This document shows, piece after piece, positions 23,802-35,232 of a stretch of 64,000 bases of DNA. The translations under genes were made by a program, and so were the position numbers. Numbering within the stretch: position 1 is the stretch's first letter; each line of letters begins with the position of its first letter. A model generated the notes under the pieces. That model did not search any database and was not told where the DNA came from. It saw only the letters and a program-made list of their open reading frames with translations. Source of the stretch: Letharia columbiana (Eukaryota; Ascomycota; Lecanoromycetes; Lecanorales; Parmeliaceae). Location: contig NW_023501075.1 of NCBI RefSeq assembly GCF_014066305.1, forward strand, positions 325,001-389,000. The letters run 5' to 3'.

Positions 23802-25088
23802 GTTCTCAAGAACTCAAATATGCCTAAACTACAATATATTCATTGTTTTGGCGGGTATTAAGACATCGAAGCACTTGGCGTTAGCTCAGCAACATCGCTG
23901 CCTGGGCAGTCCTCTTCGTTCAACGCTTCTCCCGGATTCGCGGATTATGAGGCTACAATCTGCGAGCTCATGCAAGTAATAGAATAATGAGCGTCATCCC
24001 AGTGAGGAGGTCCTCGCGCTGTGTTCGCTCTCTGTTTCCTTACCCATTCACTACATGTGCGTCAGGCAAACACCTCATTGGTCGGCATGACGTTGCAGCA
24101 GTCATAGATATTATACTTTGTCGAACAGATTCTGTGTTAGAAAAGCAATAAGCGCTTGGGATACGCTGTCCAGAAGGGTTCTAAATAAGTAGTATATACG
24201 GCCATCTACCACGTACTGATCGCAACTGCCTCATTAACCACCCACTCACTCTACAGAAGCGTTCCGAGCAGTTGTGGTGAAAGCAAATTTGTATACCTTG
24301 AACGCTTAGGACTTCGGGTGACAGCCTCCCTACTGCCGTAATCAACGAGTAAGTCGCCAGTCTCAGGGTCCACTGGTCCCGATGAAAATAGCGAGGCCTC
24401 CATGCATACGCTGTATCATACCCGAACCTAGTTGGTAGAGAAGGACGTTTGCATTCACGATTTTCACCCGGGCGCCATACTCACCACTCTGGTGAAATAT
24501 GCGAGATGAGTATAATGTCGACCTTTCTTTCTCCAGGTGCTTTAGTGTGAAAATGACTTCGTGCCCACAACGAAACACAATAGATGCAGAATAAAGGAAT
24601 TTCGCTGCTCTTGTATCTCATCTCCCGACTGTTTCGCCTACTTCAAGATCTTCTCAATCCTCTGCTCCGTTTTCAGCAGCTCCAGTACCCACCCCACCTT
24701 CGATTTCATGGAGATCCCCTTCTATATTCCCGGTGGAGCCCCGACAAGGCAGCCCAAAGAAAACATGGAAGCTGTATTTTATGGCGAGAAATCTCAGGTA
24801 TCGCCGGCGGATGGTACCGTAAGATGTCGAATAATGGAACAGGGGAGAGCTCTTTCTGGTCTGCTTGATCAAGACGCCACGAGGCTGCGAGGCAAGAAGT
24901 AGCGAGGGAATGGGGAAAGTGCAAGGCGCAGCCAACATCAGGCGGGGAAAACCACGCGAGGCTCTCGTTTATACTTCAGTCAAATTCAGGAGCGACATAT
25001 CGCTAACCTTGACTCAATAAGTAGAAGATGGTCTTCATATTCCGCAATATCATCATTCCCACCTAGCGTAGACGCCCTTCCATCTCAT
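23802..25088. other. intergenic, no gene seen
   Basis: Short ORFs on both strands only. The end of this stretch is the presumed promoter of the metallopeptidase gene. Confidence 0.4.
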
Positions 25089-26678
25089 GTGCTTTTTCAC
25101 ATCATTCTCCGGATCTTCTACATCGCATTCATTACATTTCAGCATTTGTTCTCCGCCATGGGCCTCGTAGTCGTTGTCAGATGGATTTCTTCCCTGTTGA
25201 CAGCTCTCTCACCATTTCCTTGGCAAATTTCATCCGTACAAAGATCAGACCCAATCACTCTGGCAGACTTCAATAATATCTTCACCAACGCTCCGGACCC
25301 TAATAGGCCAGGTGGCTGTAGTAGAACCCTCGGAACGTCTATTCGGGATGGTATTGGCCTCTCACTTGCAGCCCTCAACGACGCTTTGAACATAATCAAA
25401 GGGGCCTCAGATCAACTGGGTTATGACAGTGTGGATGGTACAAAGAAAGGGAAAACGCTTCGACAACTTCTATTCCTATTCTTTGGCTTCAGATTTGATC
25501 CATTCGGCGGTGTAGATATGGACAATTGGCATGATTACCAGTATGTGCGAGGTATGTAACTTGTATTCCCGCATTCCCCAATTACGAGGTGCTGATTGAG
25601 GTTGATGGTGCCGGGAATATCGATTCCGTCGTGTCGTTTTTGACCCAAAAAAAACCCTCATCCTATCCGACCAACTGGTACTGTGACAATGATTAGTTGA
25701 TGCACACAATAAACGAGGTCGGTGCAGATGGCAAAGAAAATCCGAATCCTCCTCTGGCCGCTGAGAAACAAAATTGGAAGAGTAAGCGATATATGTTTCT
25801 TTTGATTCTCCTCTCATTCTTTGCAAAACTCCACTCATGTCTCTGACTTCATAGTGAGGAACGGCTAATATTTTCCTGGCGTGCTGTGGGACAAGTTAAT
25901 GGCCACGGGCTACTACCCATCTTCTGAGGAAGATCCATATCATACTCGCTGCAATGTTATAGTCAATGGCAAGCTGTTCACCTATAGATACGTCGCTTCT
26001 TACAACGACAATGGTATTGGTCATAGGACAAGATGGAATCTCAGTCTGTGCCCATGTGCGTTCAGCAATTCCCCAGTTAGCTATTATGGGGAACCAGGCA
26101 GTGGCACAGAAGCTGCGCCAGAACTGCTTAAGGTGTATATGAGGTCAATAAGTGTTACGACGGCCCACGAGCTGTTCCACCTAACGTCAGATTCAGGTAA
26201 ATAGAGCTTTTGCCAACCCACCCCACATGCAAATTCGACTGACTGTGAATATCTCAAAACCAGCCATCATAGACCAACCTGAAGTGGTAACGCCAAACAA
26301 CGACGGGAACGCCATCCAGAAGATGAAGGGATTGCCGCATGATGTGAGCCAAATGAGATGGCCTCAAAGCACAAAGCGCAATACTTACGGTGTTACGATG
26401 TCGGGGTGGCTAGGGTTTGCTATGCCCAACCTAGCTCAAAACAATGCAGATAACTATGCGGCCTTCGTGCTGTGTCTCAGATACCCGACCTTGGACTGCG
26501 TGGGTACTTTTGCGATCAGCGTTAGCAAGAGGGAAAGCGTCCCGTTCACGGTCCCGCTGAAGGTGTCTCAGAAACTGAGAAACCATGGAATGTCTTCGAC
26601 GAGGAAGATGATGATGTAGCGCTAGAACTCTCGGTCATGGAGGAATATGATGGCCGAGACATCCGGTTCTCGTCCTGA
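25089..26678 (+). pseudogene. secreted aspzincin/M35-like metallopeptidase with in-frame stop
   Basis: Model: join(25089..25551,25728..25781,25855..26196,26264..26503,26572..26678), 402 codons. Every junction has GT..AG and keeps frame: VR|DGKENPNPP, LTSDS|AIIDQPE and DCV|ETEKPWNVFDEEDDD. The N-terminus is hydrophobic (MLFHIILRIFYIAFITF), a likely signal peptide; MGLVVVV at codon 24 is an alternative start. Zinc-site motif HELFH (HExxH) follows SVTTA, and a downstream YG...NLAQNNADNYAAFVL block is like the M35/aspzincin family. The Asp expected a few residues before YG (GTxxDxxYG in deuterolysins) is not obvious (QSTKRNTYG). One TAA at 25866-25868, in the first line of exon 3 (RNG*YFPG), breaks the frame; the change from CAA is a single C-to-T. 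Unless exon 3 has an acceptor I missed, the gene is disabled. It lies just before the RIP block. Confidence 0.6.
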
Positions 26679-26799
26679 TTTTACTACTGCTGTCGCATAG
26701 TGCTTGGAGATAGCGCGTGTATATAGGTCATGTTTTCACATCCAAACTGTACTCAGTCAACTTTCGCTTGAACTGAGACGCTCCAAATCTGATCCTCTA

Positions 26800-27285
26800 T
26801 CACGGATCAGCAAGATCTCCCCCAAGCTGGTGTGTGATACATCCATGCTCCAGGTACAGGTCACACCCAAAGTGTGTCAATCTTGCGTCGAGCAAGGAGC
26901 GTTCACTTTGTGTTTTGATCTTCCAGCTTACTCCAGCGCAACAGGGAAGCGGTTGTGACCCGTTTCCATTATCTACCTGCGCGCTGAGTTGTTTGTCCCG
27001 TAAGCCTCGAGGGTCCTTAAGCAAGTCTTGTCCACACGAACATCCACACGAAACAGTGTCACGAGATCAGCCGTTGCAAGAGTCTCCAAGCTGATCATCA
27101 ATGTGCTTCGACCCGCACAATTCGCAACCGATGACATCGGGCGTAGGAGCGTTTGTGTGATCGTCATTGTCGTCTTCATTCCGAGGACTCCAACAGCCGT
27201 TGCACGAGAATTTGTTTCCGACGCTTGGAGTTTCCATACCCTCGCCGAAGCTAGCGCAGTAACCGTTTTCCTGCTCCCAGGACGT
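26800..27285 (-). pseudogene. remnant of a cysteine-rich protein gene
   Basis: The minus-strand frame beginning after an acceptor-like CTTTAG/CTCAG at about 27290 reads ETSWEQENGYCASFGEG, KFSCNGCWSPRNEDDND, DVIGCELCGSKHIDDQ and SCNG. A single TGA (27069-27071) follows. The same frame then goes on for 90 codons (VSCGCSCGQDLLKDPRG, SQPLPCCAGVSWKI, HFGCDLYLEHGCITHQ) to a normal stop. The regular spacing of CxC/CxxC pairs on both sides of the TGA suggests one former coding unit with a C-to-T stop (CGA to TGA). The 5' exons would lie at or inside the AT-rich block and are not recognisable. No family is assigned. Confidence 0.35.
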
Positions 27286-27751
27286 TTCCTGAGGCTAAAG
27301 TAGCGCTGTGCGCCTGCGAGGTGGACGTTGAGACTCGAGACAGCCAAGTTCGTATTTCTGGACAGGCAGAATTTCGATTGCACCGAGGGGTTGAAAGTGC
27401 TCGAATGTACCCGTTTATAGTAGATTACTAACTCCGCTATATCTCTTATATAAATTTCGCTTTAATAGATAGTAATATAGATCAACTACGATAGCTAGTC
27501 TAAAAGTCTTCTCTATTTTATTTCTCGCTCTATTATTCGATAATCTCTCGAATTTAATATAATAAATCTATCGAGAATACTTCGAATATTCACAACGCGT
27601 CTTTTTTCTTTTTTTCTTTATTATTTAATTAATTATAGTTTAATATATCTAAAACGAGTAAAGGCCTATGAATTAAATTCATAATTTTTTTTTGATTAAG
27701 GCTATCGAGTAAATAGGTGAGCGATCTTTGGTGAGCGAACTTTGGTGAGCG

Positions 27752-28450
27752 GGCTGTTACGGCGGACGACGGCTGACACTACGACAAAACCAAAAAGAAT
27801 TTCTCTTTTCGTTTTTTTCTTCGCGATTTCTAGTTCTCAACTCTTCGAGAGATACTTTTTGAGGCACTCTTTTAGGGGCTACTCTCCGGGGTACTCTCCG
27901 GGGTACTCTTCGAGGTACTCTCCGGGGTACTCTCCGGGGTACTCTCTCGGGTACTCTCCCGGGTACTCTTCCGGGTACTTACGACGGATAATAACTAACA
28001 CTACGATCGAATATTTTATAAAGTTCTTCGCAAAAAAAAAAAAAAAAAAAAAAAAATCCCGGGAAGTTCTTAATCGTAATGAGAGTACCCGGGAGAGTAC
28101 CTTGAAGAGTACCCGGACGAATACCCCGGAGAGTACCTCGAAGAGTACCCGGAAGAATACCCCGGAGAGTACCCCGGAGAGTACCCCGGAGAGTACCCCG
28201 GAGAGTACCCCGGAGAGTACCCCGGAGAGTACCCCGGAGAGTACCCCGGAGAGTACCCCGGAGAGTACCCCGGAGAGTAACCCCTAAAGAGTGCCTCAAA
28301 AGTACCTCTCGAAGAGTTGAGAATATTCTAAAAAGAATATTTTGAAGAGAGTTACTAGAAATCGCGAAGAAAAAAACGAAAAGAGAATTTTTTTTTGGTT
28401 TTGTCGTAGTGTCAGCCGTCGTCCGCCGTAGCTGTCCGGCAGCGGCTGTC
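27752..28450. mobile_element. 699-bp palindromic (foldback-like) insertion inside the RIP block
   Basis: Left arm (from 27757) and the reverse complement of the right arm (ending about 28430) share TACGGCGGACGACGGCTGAC and, with small gaps, about 170 bp further inward; the right arm has an extra ~30 nt. The inner parts of both arms are 12-bp tandem repeats, GGGGTACTCTCC on the left (about 9 units) and its complement GGAGAGTACCCC on the right (about 17 units), with A26 (28032-28057) at the centre. GAGCG flanks both sides (27747-27751 and 28451-28455). The related copy at 28806-28940 is uninterrupted at this point, so the palindrome is an insertion, probably with a 5-bp target duplication. It is GC-richer than its surroundings. 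No gene inside; the repeat translates to (ESTP)n only by composition. Confidence 0.7.
28032..28057 (+). repeat. A26 homopolymer at the palindrome centre
   Basis: Uninterrupted run of 26 A between the two repeat arms. Confidence 0.9.
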
Positions 28451-30796
28451 GAGCGAACTTTGATGAGCGATATTTGAATTCCTTGCGCTTTAATAATTAT
28501 AAGACTAAATTTAAAAATTCTTTTTTTATCTAAAAGCCCACATTTCGTTCTATAATTTAAAAGAAAAATCTCAAAATTTTAATAGAAAATAAAAAAGTTA
28601 TTTCATTTGTAAATAATATATACCTAATTTTTGATGAGGAGGCGCGGGAGGGCGAGATTTTGATGATTGCGGACGCTAATTTATTTACCCGCGATAACTC
28701 AGCCGGTCTAGCCAAAAAGCGTAGAGGACCCGAATTTATAATTGGCTGCACATACAAATTCAAGGTTTTCTAATTCAGCTCTATCTTATTCTTTTATATA
28801 TATTAACGAGTAAAGGCCTATGAATTAAATTCATAACCGTTTTTTTAATTAGGGCTATCGAGTACGGAGTAAGTAGATAAGCGATCTTTAATAAGCGAAC
28901 TTTGATGAGTGAACTTTAATGAGTGATATTTAAATTTCTTACGCGATATAAGTACTATTAACTATTAGATTATAGATCTAAAAAGCGAGAGTATCGCGCT
29001 TTATATATAAATATATCTATTAAGCTCTATAAGTTTAGATTAAACTAGATCTAATAATATCTCTCTTTTTAAAGCTATATCTTCGTAGTTCTAAAATAAG
29101 AGTAAAAGAATTTAATACGCTATTATTCCGAAGGCGTAGTTATAGAGATACTTTAAAGGGAATTAATCTTAAGCGAGTTAATATCTCTTATTATAGTAGC
29201 GAGATATCGTCTTAAAGATTTCTTATAAGATATATACGAAATTAATTCTTTACTCGCCGTAGCGATATAGCGAAATTACTTCGAGAAAGCTAGTCTTAAG
29301 TATATTATTTCTAGAGCTAAATCTCGCTATAATAAAAGTCGATCTTAAGTTAGAGTTAAACTCTTTATCTATAGATATAAGAATCGATACGATTACTTTT
29401 ATAATAGTAAGTCTTATTTAATACGTATTCTAGAAAATTAAAGTCTAAAACTAAAGCGTAATATTATTATAAGTACTATTAATTACTAGACTATAGATCT
29501 AAAAAGCGAAGATATCGCGCTTTATATACGAATATATCTATTAAGCTCTATAAGCTTAGATTAAACTAGATCTAATATTAGATCTTAGAGCGTCTCTCTA
29601 TATATATATATATTTATAGACTATATAGATTAATTAATATCTTTATACTTTTTTATATTATATCTTAAGACTTCTTTACTCGAAAACGTTTCTCTCTATC
29701 TTCTATTATTATATTATTAAGATATTTATAAGATAATTATAATTAATAGAACTTAAAGAGTAGTTATATATATTTAATATCGTATAGATATTAAAAAAAT
29801 AAATTTTAATAGAGAGATTAATAGTAATAGTAGTATTTTCTTAAGAATTAGAGAGAGATATAGTATATATAAAGTCTTCTTATATCGTAAAGAAAACTAT
29901 ATAAAGCGATTTTATAATAAAATAGTTACTATATAGTCTCTAGACTAGATATAAGCTATTTATAATAGTTTATATAATAGAAGTAAAGTAGTAGTAGAGA
30001 TGATAGTAGAAAAAAATGAATTTATTATATATGAGAGGTTATCGAATATGTAATAGTAAGATCGCTAACGACGATAATAATATTTTTACGATATCGCGCT
30101 TTATTTTAATATAGCGTCTATATAATATAGTTATATAATATAGCGCGTAGCCATTTTAACTTAAATTATCGATATTTTATTTAGCATTAGCTGAGGTATA
30201 GAAGTACCCCCCCTGTTCTCCGTTATCCGACACAAAAATCGGTATCAAGATTCGTTTCCGAAATTTCGAACGTTGGTGTGTGGCCCTGGCTGCAGGGTTT
30301 TGGTGTCCCCATAATGAATGTGAGAGTCATTGTGGGGCTTTGTAGACGTTGTTGCGCTGTGCTAATGGGACCATCTAAGTACAAGCATAGGGGAGTTGTC
30401 AATCTCCTTTTGCGATATCGTAGTGTCCAGTTGCTCGGTCAGCGTGCGACAGGAATGGAAAGAACCCGTCCTGAGTGAACTTGCCGCTTTCACTTTCCTT
30501 CGCCACTCTTCTTGCCATGTTCAATCCAAAAAACCGGCCCTCTTTCTCTTCAGTTATGCATACCCAACAGCACAAACTTCGTAAGTCTCATGCATACGTG
30601 ACATATTGAATTCTTCGTCTGCCCTTTGTAGGCCGATTGCATCGTAACATAATGGAGTTGGGCCCAAAGTTGACGCGAGAGTGCTTGAGAGTCAAAACCC
30701 CACAGTACGAGAAAAACCTCTTTGAGCATTGAATTGGGTAGAAGACTATCGCAAATATCAGATTGTGCCCGGTTTGATCCTTTCCTCCAGGAGAAT

Positions 30797-32591
30797 ATGG
30801 CCAAATGTGCAGGCTGTAGGGTGCGGCATCTAATCTGCGACACACAATCTACCTGCGCTGAATGCGAGAAGAGTGGTAGAGAGTGCGTTCGTCTTAATGT
30901 CCGCTTCCGGCATCTCGTGTGCCCGTCAGATGAGATCACTCGTGCGGATTATACCAAATATAAGTTCTTCTTCGACAGCGAGCAGACGTGGATTGACACC
31001 AATGGCAAACTCCAATTCGTCACAGAAAGCGACAGCAGCGCCGACGCTTCACCAACGGACGAACTAGAGAGCAATGTGTTCGATGCCGTGGGCTTGGATG
31101 TGGAGCCTCGGCCCGCTCCAGTGGAGCAGTCGTCTCCTAAGTTCGTGCTTGGATCAACGTCTCAGACTCCAGCTGTTCAGGCTTCCGTTCTAGACGATGG
31201 CCCACCAGAGTATTTGGCAGCATTGGAGCAAGTGCCTTACGACCCGCCAGATAGCGTCCTCCTCGAAGATGCATCGGAAATGCCGGCCCATTCATTGCGA
31301 GAGGTATCCCAGCTTGGAGAGAAGCTACCGACCGACACGAGTGTATCCTACTTAGAGAGTGTGCTGCCCGCACCGGAGCTGGAGTGTCCATTGAAAAGCT
31401 TAAAAGAGGGAAAGCTACTCCAGCATTGGGTCACTCATCTCGCGCCATGGGTATGCACGAACATCCTCTCAGTACCGTGAGCCTTGGCTGATTCAGATTC
31501 AAGTTCGACGTTGGCGATAGCAAGAGACACTTTGGCAAGATCGCGACCCGCATGGCAGCGTCAAGTCCCTTATTGATGACCGTGATTCTCGCTATTGCCG
31601 CTCTTCATCATAGCCGAGTCAGCGGCCAAAGTGATCTGTACAGCGCAATGACCTACCACGACAAATGCCTGAACATAATTGTGCCGATGTTGAGCGACTC
31701 GGATCACGCCAACGATGACTGCGTACTTATGACGACGACCATTCTACATCTGTATGACGGTCTTGAGTGTAAGACTGCTCCTCAATCATCTGGTCGTATC
31801 CTTTGTTGAGTCTTTATCATCTAGCTGGCAATGACTTGCCAAGGCATCTCAAGGGAACTTCCATCTTCTTCCATCCGGAAGCTACATACAATTCGTCTCA
31901 ACTTCGTAGGGCAGTCTTCTGGCTACATCTCCGCCAAGAGATATACAACGCCTTCTTGTATCAGCGCAGCGTTATCACCGATCTGAACAATTGCAACTTC
32001 GAGTTCGAGAACGAGTCTGAGAATGACGACATGTGGTTCCACCAAACCTTGTACATTGCTGCTCTGGTATCGAAGTGGGCCTTTGGCAAGGAAACATCAC
32101 ATGCCCGATGGTACGAGCTTTGCAAGATGATGGACGTGTGGGAGAGCAGACGCCCTACCAGCTTCGATCCGATATACTTCCGCACACTAGACCCAACAAA
32201 CGGCAGATACTTTCCTGAAGTCTGTTATGCGACAGATGAGCATGTCGCCGCAGCTCATTTCTTCTACCTATCAAAACTGTTGCTCACAATCCACGATCCC
32301 AACCTGCCACGGATTGGACCTCGAATGAAGTCCGCGACCGTAGAGATGCAGAAGACGGCGCTGTCATATGTGCGTAACCTCGTCGGCATCGCAGTCTGCA
32401 ACAACTTCATCGTTGCCAGATTCACAGCCACTCTTGCTATCATCATCTGCGAGAGTTGGTTCACGGATCGGCGAGAGCAGGAAGCCCTTTTCGACTTCAT
32501 GCGTGAGACAAGTCGATGCAGCGGATGGACAACACAGAACGTACAGCAAGCATTGGTGGAGGAATGGGGCTGGAAGGAGGAACAGATATGA
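30797..32591 (+). CDS. Zn2Cys6 transcription factor with fungal-specific TF domain
   Basis: Model: join(30797..31450,31504..31768,31825..32591), 561 aa. The N-terminus carries a six-Cys binuclear zinc cluster CAGCRVRHLICDTQSTC-AEC-EKSGREC (spacing 2-6-5-2-6), a DNA-binding domain specific to fungi. An acidic Pro-rich linker follows (residues about 70-200), then the regulatory domain (PF11951 type): LLQHWVTHLAPW|FDVGDSKRHFGK, MAASSPLLMTVILAIAALHHSR, YHDKCLNIIVPML and GNDLPRHLKGTSIFF. The acceptor at AAG/31503 was chosen because it alone restores APWFDVGD. The first ATG of the frame is 30797 (MAKCAGC); an upstream exon is possible. The target genes are unknown. It is the first intact gene after the RIP block and may control neighbours, but nothing in the sequence shows this. 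Confidence 0.88.
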
Positions 32592-33173
32592 GAGCGTGGT
32601 ACCTCGTAGGAGGAATAGTTTTACACTTGATTCCAGGCAAGCCAGGCGAGGTGTCTCACAAAGCAATGCTCTTTTGAAGAGACCCTGCTCGTCACATGAA
32701 GGTGAAGTTCCTTACGATTGGCAGGGACACAACATCCAGGTATTGAAGACGGTAGCTTCATCTTTACACCTGGCTGTGAGTTAGTTTTAACAGGCTGCCT
32801 TATCAGGCGTCGCTCAACACAAATACACAACAATCCACCGAGACTTAACTCACAATAACATCGTCCCTTTCTAGACTATATCCTCCAACTCTGATACTTT
32901 CTAGACTTTGATTTATACTACGAAACTTAAATCTATATTTACAGTTGATATACTTCGACTTCCGATCTACTGTCTACTCGCAGCTCTCGCAGCAATCCCG
33001 TAGCTTGTTCTTACATTTTGTGTCCTCGAAATCCGAACTTTTCCGGTCATGCCCCTCAATATGCAGCAAACACTAAAATCCCTGATTATGTCTCCGAATT
33101 CGAGAACAAACTCGCCAAAGTCAACGGAGTCGTTATTGCCTCGAAGATTCCACCGGGAGAACAATAGTACAAG
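32592..33173. other. intergenic, no gene seen
   Basis: AT-moderate sequence between the regulator and the finger-like gene; no support for coding. Confidence 0.4.
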
Positions 33174-34140
33174 ATGAAGCCTCGGGCGGTCGACAATCCT
33201 GGTCGTGAAACACAGACGAGCATGATCTGCAGCATCTGTAGCTCAGCTTGCCGGGACTTAAGACAGCTTCGAGGCGACTTCGTGACTTGTGTCGGCCAGA
33301 ACGGTAATCCGAATGGAGCGCGCTGGGACGACGGCCTTACGCCAGACGACGCCAGAAATATGAGGTGTGACGTCTTTCCAAACAATCTCTGTCGTCTCTT
33401 GCTGATGTGATACAGATCTGATCCCAGGTATGCCACCTTGAGAGGCGCAGCGACGGCAGATGCCCTCTCGAGTGAAGATATTGCAGGGAAAACACAACAG
33501 AACGCAGCGCCATGTACACCCGTGCATCATGTGCGATCGGAAGTTTGCTAAAGGACACCAAGTCCGTGTACACTTTCCAACGTGCGTAAGGCGAAACAGA
33601 GACCCCACTGGTGCGCGATGGAATGAAGTGTGGAATAGTGCAGCTTCGCATGCAGGACATATGAGTACGCAAAGCAGGTAGGAAAGCTCCCAGCTGGTTG
33701 GTTGAAATTCTAGACAGACTCGGGCATTGGCAGGGGATCTCAACATCTCCGGTCTGAAGACTTACGGCCCCAAGACCACGAGCCTGATGACGTTGATACT
33801 GATGTCCCCAGAATGGACAACTCCCTCTCTGACCGCTGCGCAATCTCGACCGCAGCTAACCTCTGCGTCCACAGACGGCTTGCAGTCATGCCACCCTGAC
33901 TTTCAACAGATCGACCCTCAATTGAGCAGTCCACCCCTCAACGGCGTGCAGCCGTACGACCCTCGGCTGACATGTTCGTCACCGAACGGCTTAGGAATGT
34001 ATGACCCGTACCTTCGAATCGAAATTTTGACTAATCAAGCGCTGCTCTCAATGGTTCAAGCCTGGCAAGACGTTTTTAATTCGGAGAAGAACAACACACC
34101 CTGGAGCACCGAAACTTCGGTCGTCAGTATCGTCCGTCAG
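33174..34140 (+). CDS. degenerate C2H2-type finger protein, exon structure unresolved
   Basis: Two related segments lie in tandem. At 33174-33360 is MKPRAVDNPG..., with ICSICSSACRDLRQLRGDF and NGNPNGARWDD. At 33500-33680 is HPCIMCDRKFAKGHQVRVHF then NRDPTGARWNE. The pattern C-x2-C...H...C followed by G[NR]xPxGxRW[DN] is one I know from fungal C2H2-type proteins. In the first copy the His position is Asp. A Ser/Pro/Gln-rich exon follows (33840-34140, LNGVQPYDPRLTC, YDPYLRIEILTNQALLSMV) and ends at a good GTATGG donor. The stretch between (33740-33850) reads best in another frame (RPQDHEPDDVDTDV). I could not join all pieces with GT..AG introns, so the gene may be decaying. Coordinates mark the extent of the pieces. 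Confidence 0.35.
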
Positions 34141-34365
34141 GTATGGCTTATTGTACAAAGCTTTGTTCGCAAACAATGTCGCTTCGTTAAATCCATTGTT
34201 CTCTTCTCCACCCCTATAAAACTTCATCTCCCTTATCTCGCCTTTGTCTTCCACGCTACATTCCTGTCTCGACACCAAATCCGCAGAATCTGACTCATCC
34301 CACCTTACAATTCACATATCCCCTTCACAGCGGTCACCTACCCACTACGCTCCATCGCAAACTCA

Positions 34366-34890
34366 ATGACAAAGGCGCCCCAAAAATACCTCGCGGTCAT
34401 CGGCACCGCGCGCAGGCCAAACAGCGCCGATCTGAGAGATCGCGGGCTCGCCGGACTCCCGGACCCGGGCCCCGACGTCGCGCTTCGGAGAGCAGAGTTG
34501 GAGTTGGAGCAAGCGACCTTGAAGGCGCAGGTGGCTTTTTGGCACGGTGGTGGGGATTTTCCGGTTTCGTTCTCGCGGACGAAAATCGATAAATACCACG
34601 GTAGTGATGACGGCTCGAGTTCAAACCCAGAGACAATGAGGGAAGATCCGGTAGTAAAAGTAGAGCGGGAGCATATCATGCATGATACCATGGACGATGA
34701 GCAAATGCGGAAATCGACCGCCGACGTCGACAAGCCTAACTTGTCAGAGTCAGTAAGAGTTGCCGACAAGGCGTGTGAAGCGGAAGAGGGTGTGCGCTAT
34801 CTACGCGATCGAAAGCCTGTTCAGCTACACCCTTACGCACTTGAGCGCGAGGTGTACCGTCAAAGAGTAAAGGATGGAAGAGTGGCGTGA
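34366..34890 (+). CDS. 174-aa protein ending in a Mus7/Mms22-like motif
   Basis: Single ORF (MTKAPQKYLAVIGTARRPN...). The middle is charged and low in complexity. The end is RYLRDRKPVQLHPYALEREV then YRQRVKDGRVA and a stop. This closely follows the LRxRxPxQLHPYxxExxxYR pattern that I recall from fungal Mus7/Mms22 DNA-repair proteins, which are far longer (well over 1,500 aa). The match is from memory and limited to about 25 residues. The ORF may be a fragment of such a gene, the first part of a gene whose rest is lost, or an independent small protein that uses the same peptide. No 3' continuation is seen in the following 340 bp, and the HET gene on the other strand starts after that. Confidence 0.45.
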   Translation: MTKAPQKYLAVIGTARRPNSADLRDRGLAGLPDPGPDVALRRAELELEQATLKAQVAFWHGGGDFPVSFSRTKIDKYHGSDDGSSSNPETMREDPVVKVEREHIMHDTMDDEQMRKSTADVDKPNLSESVRVADKACEAEEGVRYLRDRKPVQLHPYALEREVYRQRVKDGRVA

Positions 34891-35232
34891 TTCTGTATCG
34901 CGGAACAGAAGAACGAAGATGTGGAGGCGCGCGGCGACCGAAGTTACAGTAATTTATGGTGACTCCACTCTTGAGATGGCGACTGCGTTCTAGATATCAT
35001 GGCATTCGCTTGGTAGGTAGAGAATTGTCGCCGTTGTACGGTTCCAGTCAATTGAGATTTTGTGCCACATTAGACTTTTGAGAGGTGGCGAAGTGATTCT
35101 CAACCTAATAACCTCGATGATCGGTTCGAACATAATCGTCAATGACTCCATGTTTAGATGAGAGTCGAATTCACGCTAGGAGTGGGAAAGAGTGTATGGA
35201 TCTGACCAAATCGAAACGGGTTTATTACTTGT
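34891..35232. other. intergenic (convergent 3' ends)
   Basis: Lies between the Mus7-like ORF and the HET gene, which point toward each other. No coding support. Confidence 0.4.

Larger units (their letters stand above)
27420..30200. repeat. RIP-saturated AT-rich repeat block
   Basis: Sharp shift to AT-rich DNA with no usable ORFs. From 28926 to 30000 I found no CA and no TG dinucleotide at all, the signature of repeat-induced point mutation driven to completion. Internal repeats confirm a repetitive origin: a block starting CGAGTAAAGGCCTATGAATT occurs at about 27654 and 28806, and a block of about 115 bp starting AGTACTATTAA recurs at about 28949 and 29472. No transposase or reverse transcriptase reading is recoverable. 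Confidence 0.88.

Noticed and set aside
27742..28287. 181-codon ORF ending in (ESTP)n
   Set aside because: It is only the translation of the 12-bp GC-rich repeat and the poly-A centre of the palindromic insertion; no start context and no gene-like flanks.
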